Origin: Gammaproteobacteria bacterium
GTDB taxonomy: Bacteria > Pseudomonadota > Gammaproteobacteria > Pseudomonadales > Azotimanducaceae
Direction: 5' to 3'
Length of the DNA stretch: 64,000 bases
Assembly: GCA_026707945.1 (NCBI GenBank)
Contig: JAPOVV010000038.1
Coordinates: 124,001-188,000, forward strand
Part shown: piece by piece, positions 35,009-45,264 of the stretch
Layout of the letters: every line of letters begins with the position of its first letter
Position numbering within the stretch: the stretch's first letter is position 1
Made by a program: the position numbers and the translations under genes
The notes under the pieces: generated by a model
The model's database searches: none
Told to the model about the DNA's origin: nothing
Seen by the model: the letters and a program-made list of their open reading frames with translations, nothing else

Positions 35009-38000
35009 TTAGAAATTAAGCCGTGCGTTAACCTGTACTGATTCCTCAGGCGTACCGGTCATGCTGCTGTCTTGACCAATCTTGACGTCAACATTCAAAT
35101 CCTGCTTGGCTTGCAAGGATTGGAACAGCTTCGCGCCAATGCTGAAATCTTGATAGCTTGAGTAGCCGGTTCGAACGTCGAGGAACGGTGTCAGGATGAA
35201 TCGCTCATCCAGGACAAGGAATCCATAACCAACGTAAGAGTCCCATTTCACTGATTCCTGATTCAGATTAGTGAACGCAGCCATTTGGTGATAGCGATCG
35301 GCTTTGAAGTCATCCTGCCAAAGTGCGTTCGTACTGATCGTACTTGCGCCCCAGCTGGGTGCGACCGAGATGTTGAGACCCGTTGCGCCGGCTGAGGGGT
35401 TAAGAACGGCCATCACACTGAACCCGCTTTCGCTGTAGTCATCCGTGCCGTAAGTCGCTAGCGTTCGGAAGTTTGCGTCAAGTGAGAAGATCGGATTGGT
35501 AATCCTCAAACCACCGGAGATCTCGACGCCGGAGTCTGCGATCTCGTCGTCGCCGCTATCCGAGCGGAAGCCGACGGTTACGAACGGAACGAACGAACCG
35601 TCTGCGCCCATGGCCATATTGAAGGATGACTCTACGCCAGCGCGGATTCTGCTGGTCTCGGCAGTGAGGTTCCCGGCGCTGCCAGGGGCGTCATCGGTTT
35701 CAAGATTCGCCCAACCGTAGTCACCCACGATGCCAAGGTTGAATCCGTTCGGCATGGTGTACACGACTTGTCGACCGCCGAGCAATCCGATGTTCCCTTT
35801 AAGATCGGCTGGGTCGATGTTGTCGCCAATAATCGTCGTTTCGAGGTCGCCACTAGCGACGCCGAACGTACCGTAGATCGTCGTGCGATCACTTGGCTGT
35901 GCCCGGACGTACGGGTAAACCCCGGTCAGCGTAATGTCCAGGGTTTGGGTGGCTGTCCCGTAGGTATAGTCCGACTCGCCGGCATTTCGACCGACGGCAA
36001 GACCGAACGTCCATCGACCCTGCATGGTCATGTCAGCGCCGAAGTAGAACGAGCTCGCGTTGCCTTCGTGATCGGGTCCCTCGAAGGTCTGCCGATCTGC
36101 ACCACCCCAAATGCTCCAGAAGGTTGGATCACCGGCGGCAGCCAACTTCAGTGCGAAGCCGCGACCAAGCATTGAAGCGATGTCATATGCGCCGTTAGGT
36201 GAGTACCCGAGCGCGTTCTGGGATGGCCCGTGTGACCATGGCAGCGAGTGATCGGCAAACGGCGACACGTTGGAAAATCCATCGATCGGTTGCACAAAAT
36301 CTTCACTCGGCGTGAAGTCGTCGAGACTGTAGGTTGTAAACGGCGTGTAAAGGCCATCCGCATCTGCCATCAGACGCGAGCCGATGGTGGCCGAGACGCT
36401 GTTCAGAACCGCACGCGAGAAACTTGCAAGCGCCGTATTCGCGACCTTCTTGAGCTCAGAATCAGTCACGTCAATGCGGACGATTTGCTCGACCGTTGCC
36501 CCTTGTGCATCCGTGGCGGTAAGCGACAGAGACGTTATGCCGCGCGCAACTGGCGTCACGACAAGCATCATGTCAGCTAGCGTGGCAGTCGCGACCTCGG
36601 GTCCGTCGACGGTGACCGACAAGACCAGCACTTCTGATCCGTCGTCACTGAACGCAGCCGAGACGTCACGCGTTTCGGTGTCGCCACCGACCTGCAGCGC
36701 AAACGGTTCGATCACAGTCGCGACAGCTGGATCAAGGTTATCAACCCTTACATTAAAGGTGGTCGATATCGTCCCGCCATTGGCATCGGTTGCGGTTACC
36801 GTCACCATGGTCATACCGAGGTTGATGCCGTCTAATGTCAGCGAGGTGCCTGTCACACTAGTGGTGACGAGATTGGTGTCAGCGGACGATGCGGTTATTA
36901 CCATGTCGTCGCCATCGTCGTCAACGAACACGCCGCTAACGTCCACCGTATGTGTATCGACACGATTCAAGCTCACGAAAGGTAACGTCATACTGACACG
37001 CGGGGCCAGGTTTTCAACGGTGACGGTGAACGTGGTCGATGCGGTTTCGTTGTACGGGTCAACGACCTCCAACGTGACTTCGGTCGTGCCGAGCGTCAGC
37101 GGTTGGAGCGTGACGTCGAAATCGCTTACCCTGACGAGCGCGACCGCGGGTGTTGCGGATTCCGCGGACAAGGTCAGGGTATCACCGTCATTGTCGGCGA
37201 ACACCATGGACATATCGATCGTTGGCATCTCGGTACGGTTGATGATGACATCGTCAGGTTCTTGTGCCACATGAGGCGCCTGGTTGGCGACCGTGACTCG
37301 GAAGATATCGGAGACCGTACCACCAAATTCGTCAGTCGCCGTGACTGTGACTAGGGTGTTGTTTACGGTTTGACCGGTGACCGTCATGGTCGAGCCTTGG
37401 ATCATTGCCGTCGCGACGGCGCTATTGGCGACGTTGGCTTCGAAATCCAGCGGATCGTTGTCGGGGTCTTCGAAAATCATCGAAAGATCGACCACGATCA
37501 TTTCCTGTCGAGTGATCTCTTGATCCTCAATCTCGATCGCAACGACCGGCGCTTGGTTCTCGACGGTCACGTTGAAACTGGCTGAGGCTGGCATGTCCGT
37601 GAGATCATCGTTCGCCGTTACGGTGACCATACTCTCACCGACACCAATACCTTCGACCGTGAGCGTCATACCTGTGATGCTCGCGGTCACGATCTGTGCA
37701 TTCGAGACAGATACGTCGAACATCAAATCGTCCCCATCGGGATCACTAAAGAAGGTGCTCAGATCGAATTCGACCGGTGCGGCGCGGACCATGGTTTGGT
37801 CGGCGAACATCATCGTCGTTTGCGGATCGCGGTTTTGCACTTCAAGGTTGAAGAACGAACTGATTCGGCCTCCGAAGTTGTCGACGACGGTGATGGTCAC
37901 GACCGTCGAACCGAGTCGATTACCCGTGATCATGAGGTTGGAACCGTTGACGGTCGCGGACGCGATTTGGGTATTTGCGACTTCCACAGAATAGGTCAGA

Positions 38001-41000
38001 TCGTCGTTATCGGCATCCGCGAAATGCGCACTTAGATCGATGCTAAGTTCGCCATCGCGATGAGTGGCCTGATTGGGGATCGGAGTCACCACGGTCGGCC
38101 CCTGGTTGATGATCGTTACGACGAAGCTCAATGAACCTGACGCATCGTAAGGGTCGGTTGCGGTCACGGTGACTGACGTAGCACCAATCCCTACCGCGGT
38201 CAACGAGACCATTGTGCCCTCGATCGACGCTTCGACCACAGACTCGTTTACAACCGATACCGAATACGTCAATGGGTCGTCATCACCATCCGTGAAATTA
38301 CCGGCCACATCGATCGTGTCGGTGTCACCGCGATAGGTGATGCTGGATGTGATTTGACCAGTGCCTACGGGGTCTTCATTGGTCACCGCGACGAGGAACG
38401 TCGAGGATACCGATTCGCCGTCCGGATCGAATGCCGTGACGGTCACTTCGGCTTGACCTCTACTGCGTCCCTGGATCGTCAGCGTACGATTGTTGAACAG
38501 CGTCGTCGTGGCGATGTTCGGTTGATCGACCGACGTACTGAACGTGAGGGCGTCGCCATCAGGATCACTAAAGTAGTTGGTGACATCTAATGTCGTCGTT
38601 CCGTTGGGGCGCAATGTCACGGTCGAGATTAGTTGCGTTATTTCCGGCGGCGAATTGCCGAGTACGGTTACGAGAAACGACGTAGTTCCCATCCCGCCGC
38701 GGGTGTCATGCGCGGTGACCGTTACAGTCGCTTGTCCTTCGGCGCGAGGTATGAGCACCACCGATACGCCATCGTTTGACACTTGGGCGATCACGATACT
38801 ATCGTCACTTGAGGTTGCTTCGTAGCGGGCGATACGGTCGCCCGGATCATCGTCGACAAACGTACCGAGCAATGACACTTCCTGTGCGCCCTGATGTACT
38901 GTCAGGGTTTGGGCTAATGGCGCTTGAATCAAGCGCGGCGGTCGGTTCGAAGATACAGTGAGCTGGAAGGCCGCTTGGACTGAAAGACCACCGAGGTCTC
39001 GTGCGGTAACCGTTACCGTTACGGGCGTAACACCTGTCTCCAGCAGTCCGGTGAACTGGACGGTACTGTCCCCCGTTACTTGAACGGTCGCGAACGTTGG
39101 ATTCGAAACTGCGGCTGAAATGAGCAAGCGGTCACCTCGATCTGGATCGGTGAAGTACGAACCTACGTCAATGGATCCGGTGCCGTTTACGGAGACGGTT
39201 TGAGGTGGGATCGTCCTGGTCACACCGCTTGGATCGGTCGCAAGGCGAGGTGCTTCGTTTACGTTCCCAACATCTACGATTACGGAAACGGTCCTGGTAC
39301 TTGTGTCCCAGCCATCGCTTAACTGAATTTGCAACGTATGCTGAGGGGTCGTTTCAAAGTCGAGACTGCCGATGAGCTTTATCCCCACCTCACCGGTGTA
39401 CGTCTGATCGCCGATTACAGGATCGACGACGGCTTCAAAAACGCCGCTGTTAAGGATGGTGGCCGAAATCGTGTCACCGTCGGGATCGTTGTAACGGAGA
39501 CTTGATAGTCGAATGATGTGGTCGGTCGCTTGCGTTTCTGCAACAGGATTTGGTACTTGAACGGTCAAGATGGACTGTTCAAATTCAGGAGGTCGGTTGG
39601 TTTCGCGAACCGTTATGGGAATTGTTATAGGCAGAACGTCAGCTGATCCCACAGCTGTTGCCGTGATCGTGATGATCGTAGTTCCTGCGCTCGTACCAGG
39701 ACTAACTGTCAGAGATGAGCCCGTTGTTGCCACACTGACGATTCCCGGCGCGCTAGAAAACGCTGAGTAGGCAATTGCTAGACCGTCGGGGTCTGTGAAG
39801 TAATCGTTGAGATCGACCGTACGGCCTGCACGACCAAGGACTAGCTGCTTGATCTCATCGATAGGCCCATTGAATTCGAGTCCTTCATCGATGTTCTGTA
39901 TGACGACCTGAATACCAATTCGACTCTGTGGAGGTGTCACACCGGCTAGGTTGTATCCGTCCTGTGCGACGAGGTAGATGGTGTAGGTGCGATCGGGAAG
40001 TGGTGCCGATTCGTAATCGAGATTTCTTCCTTTAATTTGGACATTGGGATTTAAGTCTGTGATCGGCTCAAGCCATGCACAGCCACGTCCTAAAGCAACA
40101 GCGTCTTCGATTATTGTTCCGTCAACGTTGGTTCTGCAAGACAGCGATGCGGCTGGACCGTCCAATCGATAGCTTATGGTGTCTCCATCGATGTCCGAAG
40201 CGTCCCACGAACCAGGAGATGCGGTAGGTGGACCTATCGTTGTAATCGTCGTAGCATCGGTTGACTCATTTATGAATACTCGAAAGCCGGTCGCACTAAA
40301 TGAGGGAGGGTTGTTGACGCCAGTCTTTACGTAGACGGTGATTTTCGCGACGTCTGAGATTTTTGCGTCGTTATCGGGATCTGCTGCAACACCGTTGTCA
40401 TTCTCATACGCTCCCGCCCAACCGCGAAATGTGATAACGGCACGATGTACGCTTGCGGTATCCGCTGCTATCGGCGTGATCCTGACGAGCGATCCTTGCG
40501 TGGTGACGTTGACAACACTGCCGTTTCGAGTTACATCACGCGAAGCAGCATAGTTGCCGGTGTCGGTTGGTGGCGTACAGTGTCTAGCAGTGCCCGTTGC
40601 GGCGTTTTCGTTGTGAGCGTCATCTTCAAATGAGCCACGAGGGTTCGTGATGCCATTTCCACTTAACTGTGTGTCTGACGAGTCGTATTCGATGACCATA
40701 AAGTCGTCGGCACAAGGTTTTAATGCGATAGGAAGTCCTTCAGGGTCGCGAAAGACCTGGTGGGCGAATATCGAGGGAACTGTTCCAACATCCGGGTTTT
40801 TTTGAACGTAGAAGACACGACCAGTTTGAGCGTCAGCAGCATTTGCGAAGTCGCCCAAAACTTCGGGTTCCTCGTCGACTGGGGTAAGCGTTAACGTAAT
40901 CGTTAAGCCGTTATTACCTAACGGGGAAGACGAATCGGATTTCTTCGTAGCGAGGATGAGAAATCGAATTGATCGCGTCTGTTCGTAGTCAAGCGACTCA

Positions 41001-41440
41001 CCGGTCTTGAGAGACAGAGCTAGTGGTGCTGCAGTTGACAACGTGAATTTGGTTTTGCCGACAGGATCCAGTTCAAATTTGAAATTGTCGAATGGCGCAC
41101 TCCTGATATCCGCATGAAGGGCAGAGGTAATCAGATCGTTGATCGCACTGAGAGTTTCAGTGTTTTCTGCGAGGACTGGATTCACAGACGTAATTGTGAA
41201 CGCGTTTTGGGCGTAACCATACGATGCGATGAACAGCGTTAAAACTGAGACCGCAAGTTTCAGTACTTTGGTCCAGATATGACCAAGACGATGTGTAGCA
41301 TCGTCCGAGGCAGGCAGGACCTCCCCAATCTTCGTACGACCTAACTTTGCTCTCGTGCTGGATGCTTGAGGGATACGGGTCAGAGTTTCAGACGAAGCCT
41401 GAGCCTGTTGATTGAAGAATCGCGTAGCGTCGGATGTCAA
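35009..41440 (-). CDS. Giant Ig/cadherin-repeat adhesin with C-terminal outer-membrane barrel (paralogue 1)
   Basis: I start at TTG 41440 because a perfect AGGAGG lies six bases upstream; the frame is open to 41548 but without such a site. The 2143-residue protein has an N-region of about 55 residues before the signal-peptide core (VLKLAVSVLTLFIASYGYAQ), an unusually long leader like the extended signal peptides of autotransporters. Next is an N-domain with SLDYEQ and VFRDPEGLP, then well over ten tandem Ig/cadherin-like units of about 87 residues (F.DPDGD.L ... VTVTA.D ... F.VTV.N). A helical linker (ASFSRAVLNSVSATIGSR, about 1670-1692) precedes an autotransporter-like barrel (about 1755-2143) ending VNARLNF. 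Probably a surface adhesin. Paralogues are at 48835-55191 and 56191-61167. Confidence 0.85.
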   Translation of the reverse strand: MTSDATRFFNQQAQASSETLTRIPQASSTRAKLGRTKIGEVLPASDDATHRLGHIWTKVLKLAVSVLTLFIASYGYAQNAFTITSVNPVLAENTETLSAINDLITSALHADIRSAPFDNFKFELDPVGKTKFTLSTAAPLALSLKTGESLDYEQTRSIRFLILATKKSDSSSPLGNNGLTITLTLTPVDEEPEVLGDFANAADAQTGRVFYVQKNPDVGTVPSIFAHQVFRDPEGLPIALKPCADDFMVIEYDSSDTQLSGNGITNPRGSFEDDAHNENAATGTARHCTPPTDTGNYAASRDVTRNGSVVNVTTQGSLVRITPIAADTASVHRAVITFRGWAGAYENDNGVAADPDNDAKISDVAKITVYVKTGVNNPPSFSATGFRVFINESTDATTITTIGPPTASPGSWDASDIDGDTISYRLDGPAASLSCRTNVDGTIIEDAVALGRGCAWLEPITDLNPNVQIKGRNLDYESAPLPDRTYTIYLVAQDGYNLAGVTPPQSRIGIQVVIQNIDEGLEFNGPIDEIKQLVLGRAGRTVDLNDYFTDPDGLAIAYSAFSSAPGIVSVATTGSSLTVSPGTSAGTTIITITATAVGSADVLPITIPITVRETNRPPEFEQSILTVQVPNPVAETQATDHIIRLSSLRYNDPDGDTISATILNSGVFEAVVDPVIGDQTYTGEVGIKLIGSLDFETTPQHTLQIQLSDGWDTSTRTVSVIVDVGNVNEAPRLATDPSGVTRTIPPQTVSVNGTGSIDVGSYFTDPDRGDRLLISAAVSNPTFATVQVTGDSTVQFTGLLETGVTPVTVTVTARDLGGLSVQAAFQLTVSSNRPPRLIQAPLAQTLTVHQGAQEVSLLGTFVDDDPGDRIARYEATSSDDSIVIAQVSNDGVSVVLIPRAEGQATVTVTAHDTRGGMGTTSFLVTVLGNSPPEITQLISTVTLRPNGTTTLDVTNYFSDPDGDALTFSTSVDQPNIATTTLFNNRTLTIQGRSRGQAEVTVTAFDPDGESVSSTFLVAVTNEDPVGTGQITSSITYRGDTDTIDVAGNFTDGDDDPLTYSVSVVNESVVEASIEGTMVSLTAVGIGATSVTVTATDPYDASGSLSFVVTIINQGPTVVTPIPNQATHRDGELSIDLSAHFADADNDDLTYSVEVANTQIASATVNGSNLMITGNRLGSTVVTITVVDNFGGRISSFFNLEVQNRDPQTTMMFADQTMVRAAPVEFDLSTFFSDPDGDDLMFDVSVSNAQIVTASITGMTLTVEGIGVGESMVTVTANDDLTDMPASASFNVTVENQAPVVAIEIEDQEITRQEMIVVDLSMIFEDPDNDPLDFEANVANSAVATAMIQGSTMTVTGQTVNNTLVTVTATDEFGGTVSDIFRVTVANQAPHVAQEPDDVIINRTEMPTIDMSMVFADNDGDTLTLSAESATPAVALVRVSDFDVTLQPLTLGTTEVTLEVVDPYNETASTTFTVTVENLAPRVSMTLPFVSLNRVDTHTVDVSGVFVDDDGDDMVITASSADTNLVTTSVTGTSLTLDGINLGMTMVTVTATDANGGTISTTFNVRVDNLDPAVATVIEPFALQVGGDTETRDVSAAFSDDGSEVLVLSVTVDGPEVATATLADMMLVVTPVARGITSLSLTATDAQGATVEQIVRIDVTDSELKKVANTALASFSRAVLNSVSATIGSRLMADADGLYTPFTTYSLDDFTPSEDFVQPIDGFSNVSPFADHSLPWSHGPSQNALGYSPNGAYDIASMLGRGFALKLAAAGDPTFWSIWGGADRQTFEGPDHEGNASSFYFGADMTMQGRWTFGLAVGRNAGESDYTYGTATQTLDITLTGVYPYVRAQPSDRTTIYGTFGVASGDLETTIIGDNIDPADLKGNIGLLGGRQVVYTMPNGFNLGIVGDYGWANLETDDAPGSAGNLTAETSRIRAGVESSFNMAMGADGSFVPFVTVGFRSDSGDDEIADSGVEISGGLRITNPIFSLDANFRTLATYGTDDYSESGFSVMAVLNPSAGATGLNISVAPSWGASTISTNALWQDDFKADRYHQMAAFTNLNQESVKWDSYVGYGFLVLDERFILTPFLDVRTGYSSYQDFSIGAKLFQSLQAKQDLNVDVKIGQDSSMTGTPEESVQVNARLNF

Positions 41441-41484
41441 TTTCCACCTCCTGTCGAAATTGCGGCATGAGCCGAGCTTCGTCT

Positions 41485-41523
41485 TTAGTTCGCGACGGGT
41501 ACGTGAACCATCGCACGAAGCAT
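41485..41523 (-). CDS. Possible 12-residue upstream leader peptide
   Basis: GGGAGGAGA stands just before ATG 41523, which opens a frame of 12 codons (MLRAMVHVPVAN) closed by TAA at 41485-41487, 33 bases before the ribosome site of the giant adhesin gene. The ribosome site is as strong as any in the window. It may be a leader controlling adhesin translation, or the site may be fortuitous. Not conserved before the other two adhesin genes as far as I can see. Confidence 0.35.
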   Translation of the reverse strand: MLRAMVHVPVAN

Positions 41524-41548
41524 TCGATCTCCTCCCTGAGAAAGGCAA

Positions 41549-42001
41549 TTCGAGCTACCATCCAGCCATTTGACTAACACCTCAGGTGCCGATGCAGATG
41601 ACTGGCGTTACGATTGCGCCGAAATGCGTTTCAAGTATAAACGAAAAAAGCAAGATTTCATAAACATGAATGGTTTATGACGAACTCCTACCGTGATTGG
41701 CTAGGGTTGGAAATGCTGCTCTGAGATCACGCACAGAAAGTCTGCGTCCGATTTACGCTGTGGTGACATCGGTACTGCGTTGGTTTCACGCGATAGCTCA
41801 AACCTGACCGTCGGCAGAAATGCTTAGTCTGAATTTGACAGCAAGCAATTCTTCGACTGCGCTTGATTTGGGTGTAGCACTCCGTTTTAAAGTCTCGTGT
41901 ATTCATAAATGCGAAGTGATGATGCGCTCCTAGCATCAATACGTTCAACCGCTCGGATACTCCAACTCGTTGTTCTGTTCGTACTCGTGTGGCAGTGATT
42001 A
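41549..42001. other. Gene-free interval upstream of the adhesin
   Basis: About 450 bases. On the minus strand a TATACT sequence lies about 190 bases upstream of the adhesin start (41632-41637), a possible -10 box, but I find no good -35 partner. The remainder shows remains of a signal-peptide-like frame belonging to the broken binding protein that follows. Confidence 0.35.
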
Positions 42002-42836
42002 GTTTCTGCGTCATCTGAATACGACTGTCTCAACGGGGTCCAAGTGTGCCATGGCTACTCGGGAGATAGCGTCATTGATGTGATTCAAGGTCGAGGATTG
42101 CGGAAAGTCGAGGTTTGCCTCTTTGAACCATAGGTGATGTACGATTCGCAAGGTGACCTGATTGGCATCGAAATAGACGCATCGCGCAAATTCGCAGAGG
42201 AAATGCGGGTAAGAATCCAGCACGTACGATCCGATTGGTACTTCATCGTGCAGTCGATCATCGGGGAGAAATGTGGCGTCTTAATTAGCGGCATGAGTGT
42301 CATACCGGACAGTAACTCGCTCATTAACTTCTCCATCCCCTACGCTGAAAACAGAATAGTGATCGACGCTAACGTCGACTTGTCGGAAAAATTGCGATCG
42401 ATTGAGGACTTCAATGACTCTGATGTATTTTTTTGGCGCACAGGCTGGATCCGTGACCGTCCTAGCCGTACGAAAACTATCTCCGAACGCAAGCTTGAGT
42501 CTGTTCGTTTTCGACACAGAACTCATGGAGGTATTGATCGCAGGTCAGATATATGCAGCAGCTGGCAATCAATGCAGCGCGGTTGGTTGGAGCAATGAAC
42601 ATCTGGATGCACTCTCTATGCCTTTCGACAAGTTGTTTGATAAATCACCGGAAGCGACCAGTCTGCGTAAGGACGACTTTGATGGTGTCAACTCTCTTCA
42701 CGATTGGATCGACCACCAAAAATCAAGCAGTTGGTTACAGGAGCGTCGGCAGTATTGGTTTGAAAGTAGAGATTGGGAAGATCTGGTGGCAACGGACAAA
42801 GCGGTCCTCGCAAGTTGCATGGAATCGTTCCGGTAG
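42002..42836 (+). pseudogene. Broken amino-acid ABC transporter substrate-binding protein (SBP_bac_3)
   Basis: The translation shows family 3 periplasmic binding protein elements in order: LFEP, then YDSQGDLIGIEIDASRKFAE, then GVLISGMSVIPDS with FSIPYAE, then DVFF/GAQAGSVTVLAVRKL, then MEVLIAGQIYAA. Three defects break it. TAG at 42131-42133 interrupts FEP.VMYDSQG. A frameshift sits exactly in a run of seven T (42428-42434), where removing one T restores DVFFGAQAGS. Another frame change near 42000-42015 detaches the signal peptide. In an intact gene the product would bind an amino acid in the periplasm. No permease or ATPase gene is near. Confidence 0.78.
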
Positions 42837-43532
42837 CGGCAACCTCACAGTACTTTCTCATATGAACGACGAAGTGTATTGATGCGAAGTTAGGTGTCGC
42901 TTGCGCGAAATTTGGCTTGTGCATTGGCATATCTAATATTGAGCTAAGCGTCTCGACGGACTAGCTTGTCGCGACATGCCATACACCCTGGCGCGTTGTG
43001 ATGCCTTAGCGAACCCGGCTCACGAGATTTAGTTTCTTCTCAACTATCGACTGATGACCCGCGAAGAACAACGCATGTCGCGGATGATCATAGTGTTCGT
43101 GCGACAAATGAACCTTGCGCCTGTTCAGAAAGTGACGCTGTGCGAATAAGTGAATCGCGTAGGACTTCGTGAGACCAATTCACCAGGTATCGCTCGAGCC
43201 TATTCGAATCGACCTAAAAACCCTAGAGTCAGTCGCTGACTGCGGATTTAGAGTATCATCCCAAGCTCGATGGTGCCTACGTTACAGCTTGGTATTAATT
43301 AAGGCATCGCGGGTATCGAGCTCGTACTGACGGTCAATATTTCGGTATTTAGCTAGGACAGAATGTGTCGATTGTCGATATTCTCGAAACTCATATTGAC
43401 AGTTGGAACAGGAACTTCAGGAAAAAGCGAGGAGCTTCCTTTGTCAATTGGTTTTCGCGACATCAATGGTCGCGCTGATGCCGCTTCTCACCGTGCCTCA
43501 CATCGTTCGTAAATTACGCAAGAGACTCAACC
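42837..43532. other. Gene-poor interval
   Basis: About 700 bases between the broken binding protein and the small barrel gene. A plus frame at 43403-43639 overlaps the barrel gene in another frame and has no family signal. Nothing else supported. Confidence 0.35.
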
Positions 43533-44096
43533 ATGCGATACATCCTTACCATCCTACTGACTCCCTTCATCTTCGCTGCGGAGTGGTCGGCTACCAACTA
43601 CAACGAGTTTGGCATCGGTATCGATCATGTGCGGTTTGACGACAGCTCCGAATCGGCGAATACGTTCCTCCTACAAGGTAAATTCGAGCTCAGCAAGCAG
43701 TTCCATCTGGTGGCTGGGGCTTCGCATACCAATTTTGATGCCTATCGCGTCGAGTTGAAGTCTCAGGCGGGATACCTTGGCCTAGGCGTCGATCAGACGT
43801 TGAGCCAGCGTTCCAGCGTGTACGCGAGGTTGATTATCAACCACGTTGACGGCAAGATTGAGTCACGCAACTACGAGGTAACAACCAACGAAACGGATCT
43901 CGTCGCCAACCTCGGTCTGCGGACCAGCATTACGAAACACTTTGAACTCTTTACTGGATTGTCCTTTATTGATTCAGAAACGTCTGGACATTTAGGCTTC
44001 GAGTTTCAAATTAGAGAAGGTTGGGGGATTCAACTGGTAGCAACGAAAGGCGATGACTCGAATGGCGCAGCGCTCGGACTAGTCAAACGGTTTTAG
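43533..44096 (+). CDS. Small outer-membrane beta-barrel protein
   Basis: The 187-residue product begins MRYILTILLTPFIFAAEW, a signal peptide with cleavage near FAA. The mature protein is made of alternating amphipathic strands (TFLLQGKFELS, FHLVAGASHTNF, GYLGLGVDQTL, SVYARLIINHVDG, FELFTGLSFID, GIQLVATKGD) and ends ALGLVKRF with a C-terminal Phe, the BAM recognition signal. An eight-stranded barrel is likely, similar in design to but not obviously homologous with the barrel at 10349-10954. Function unknown. Confidence 0.75.
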   Translation: MRYILTILLTPFIFAAEWSATNYNEFGIGIDHVRFDDSSESANTFLLQGKFELSKQFHLVAGASHTNFDAYRVELKSQAGYLGLGVDQTLSQRSSVYARLIINHVDGKIESRNYEVTTNETDLVANLGLRTSITKHFELFTGLSFIDSETSGHLGFEFQIREGWGIQLVATKGDDSNGAALGLVKRF

Positions 44097-44408
44097 AAGT
44101 AACAATTGAATTTCCTTGAGCAGCTTCGGCTATCTGTCGACTGATCGTAGAGGAACCTCTAAGAGATTTGAATTGAGCGCTGCCTGACGGGCACGCAGCT
44201 AATCTAACTTCCGATACGCGGCTCACTCACCGTGCAGGTTGGCACTTATCGCAACATGTCTCTAACTCGTCGTGCGAAGCTCAGCTCACATCGTCGCAGA
44301 TGTTAATGCGCAAACCGCATGTCGCTAAGTCTGAAACTCACAATGCGACGACATACTTTGGGTGTTTAAAGTAAAGGCATTTGAAAGGTTCCCACATACT
44401 AGCGAGAA
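44097..44408. other. Gene-free interval
   Basis: About 310 bases after the barrel gene. I see no terminator, repeat or frame worth naming. Confidence 0.35.
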
Positions 44409-44690
44409 ATGATCTTGATGAAGAGCGTTACTAACCCGAATAACGAGGTAGGAACTGACCTTCTATATAGAGCTAGGCTCGTCGAGATTGGGCGTGAGGG
44501 AAATACCGTTTACGCACGCAGTTTACGACGCGGTGAAAAGGACACTGGCGAAGGAGTCCATATCGTCGCAGGGGAACGGCTCGTGATTCCCAAGGGCGCG
44601 ATGGTCATCAACATCCGCGATGTGGACAAATATCGCAATCCGGCCGCTACGGGAGGCTATCGACTTATTGGGAACACGGTCTGGGCATGA
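44409..44690 (+). CDS. Small hypothetical protein
   Basis: A 93-residue soluble protein, beta-rich by pattern (DLLYRARLVEIG, NTVYARSLRR, RLVIPKGAMVINI), without signal peptide or known domain. The start is ATG 44409; ATG 44418 is equally possible, and neither has a good ribosome site. Its TGA stop (44688-44690) is followed by the same frame staying open into the HEPN-like gene, which is noted under that gene. Confidence 0.45.
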   Translation: MILMKSVTNPNNEVGTDLLYRARLVEIGREGNTVYARSLRRGEKDTGEGVHIVAGERLVIPKGAMVINIRDVDKYRNPAATGGYRLIGNTVWA

Positions 44691-44801
44691 CATCAGTTCG
44701 CGACTGAGCAGCTAGGCTTCTTTCTCTTCCTTTTCGCGCGTGCGCGGCGCACGGATGCCGCACATTCGCTTTGGCGCGCGGCTGTCGAGGCGCGGAAGAC
44801 C

Positions 44802-45236
44802 GTGCAGAGAGAACAGGGTGGCTTATCGGCACGGCAAACGCACTTTGCAGCTATTGGAACGGCGGAGATGGCGATTATTGCCTTGGGGCGGTGTTACCGC
44901 ATGGTAGAGGGTTTGATTGAGAAGTTTTGTCCTGAGCTAAGTATTCCAGACAGCGTGGCTCGGACGAGCGCTGCCGTAAGGGAAATGAGAAACGCGTTTG
45001 AACACATTGATGAACGAGCAGAAGGTAAGGTCAGAATAGGTGTATTTCAACCAGACGCGTTGACGATCTTCGACCAACCTGACTTTGTTACGTCTTCGAC
45101 TCTCCGCTATCGTCAGTATCGACTGAATTTCGAAGCACAGGTCATCGAGGCTTTAATAGATTGCCGTGAACTAATCGTAGCTGCAATCGAAGCTCGTGCA
45201 AAGCAGCGAGGAGAATCTACTGACACGACGGAATAA
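44802..45236 (+). CDS. HEPN-like helical protein (RX4H motif)
   Basis: The 144-residue product is almost all helix. In its centre it has VREMRNAFEHIDER, which contains R-x4-H, the motif of HEPN-fold RNases and toxins. This is suggestive only; HEPN proteins are very divergent. GTG 44802 is the first start in frame, but the frame is open back to the stop at 44690 and reads WRAAVEARKT just before GTG. That looks like protein, so the true N-terminus may lie upstream with an unusual or lost start. No nucleotidyltransferase (MNT) partner is found. Confidence 0.45.
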   Translation: MQREQGGLSARQTHFAAIGTAEMAIIALGRCYRMVEGLIEKFCPELSIPDSVARTSAAVREMRNAFEHIDERAEGKVRIGVFQPDALTIFDQPDFVTSSTLRYRQYRLNFEAQVIEALIDCRELIVAAIEARAKQRGESTDTTE

Positions 45237-45264
45237 CCGGCGCTCGTTGAGTGTTCGTATACTG

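Noticed and set aside
36384-37274. Long plus-strand reading frame inside adhesin 1
   Set aside because: It is antisense to repetitive adhesin codons; the translation is low-complexity Ser/Val/Thr-rich and lacks a ribosome site. Similar antisense frames occur inside adhesin 2 and the giant metzincin.
42011-42526. Minus-strand frames opposite the broken binding protein
   Set aside because: The plus strand carries the clear SBP_bac_3 sequence across three pieces; the minus frames have no family signal.
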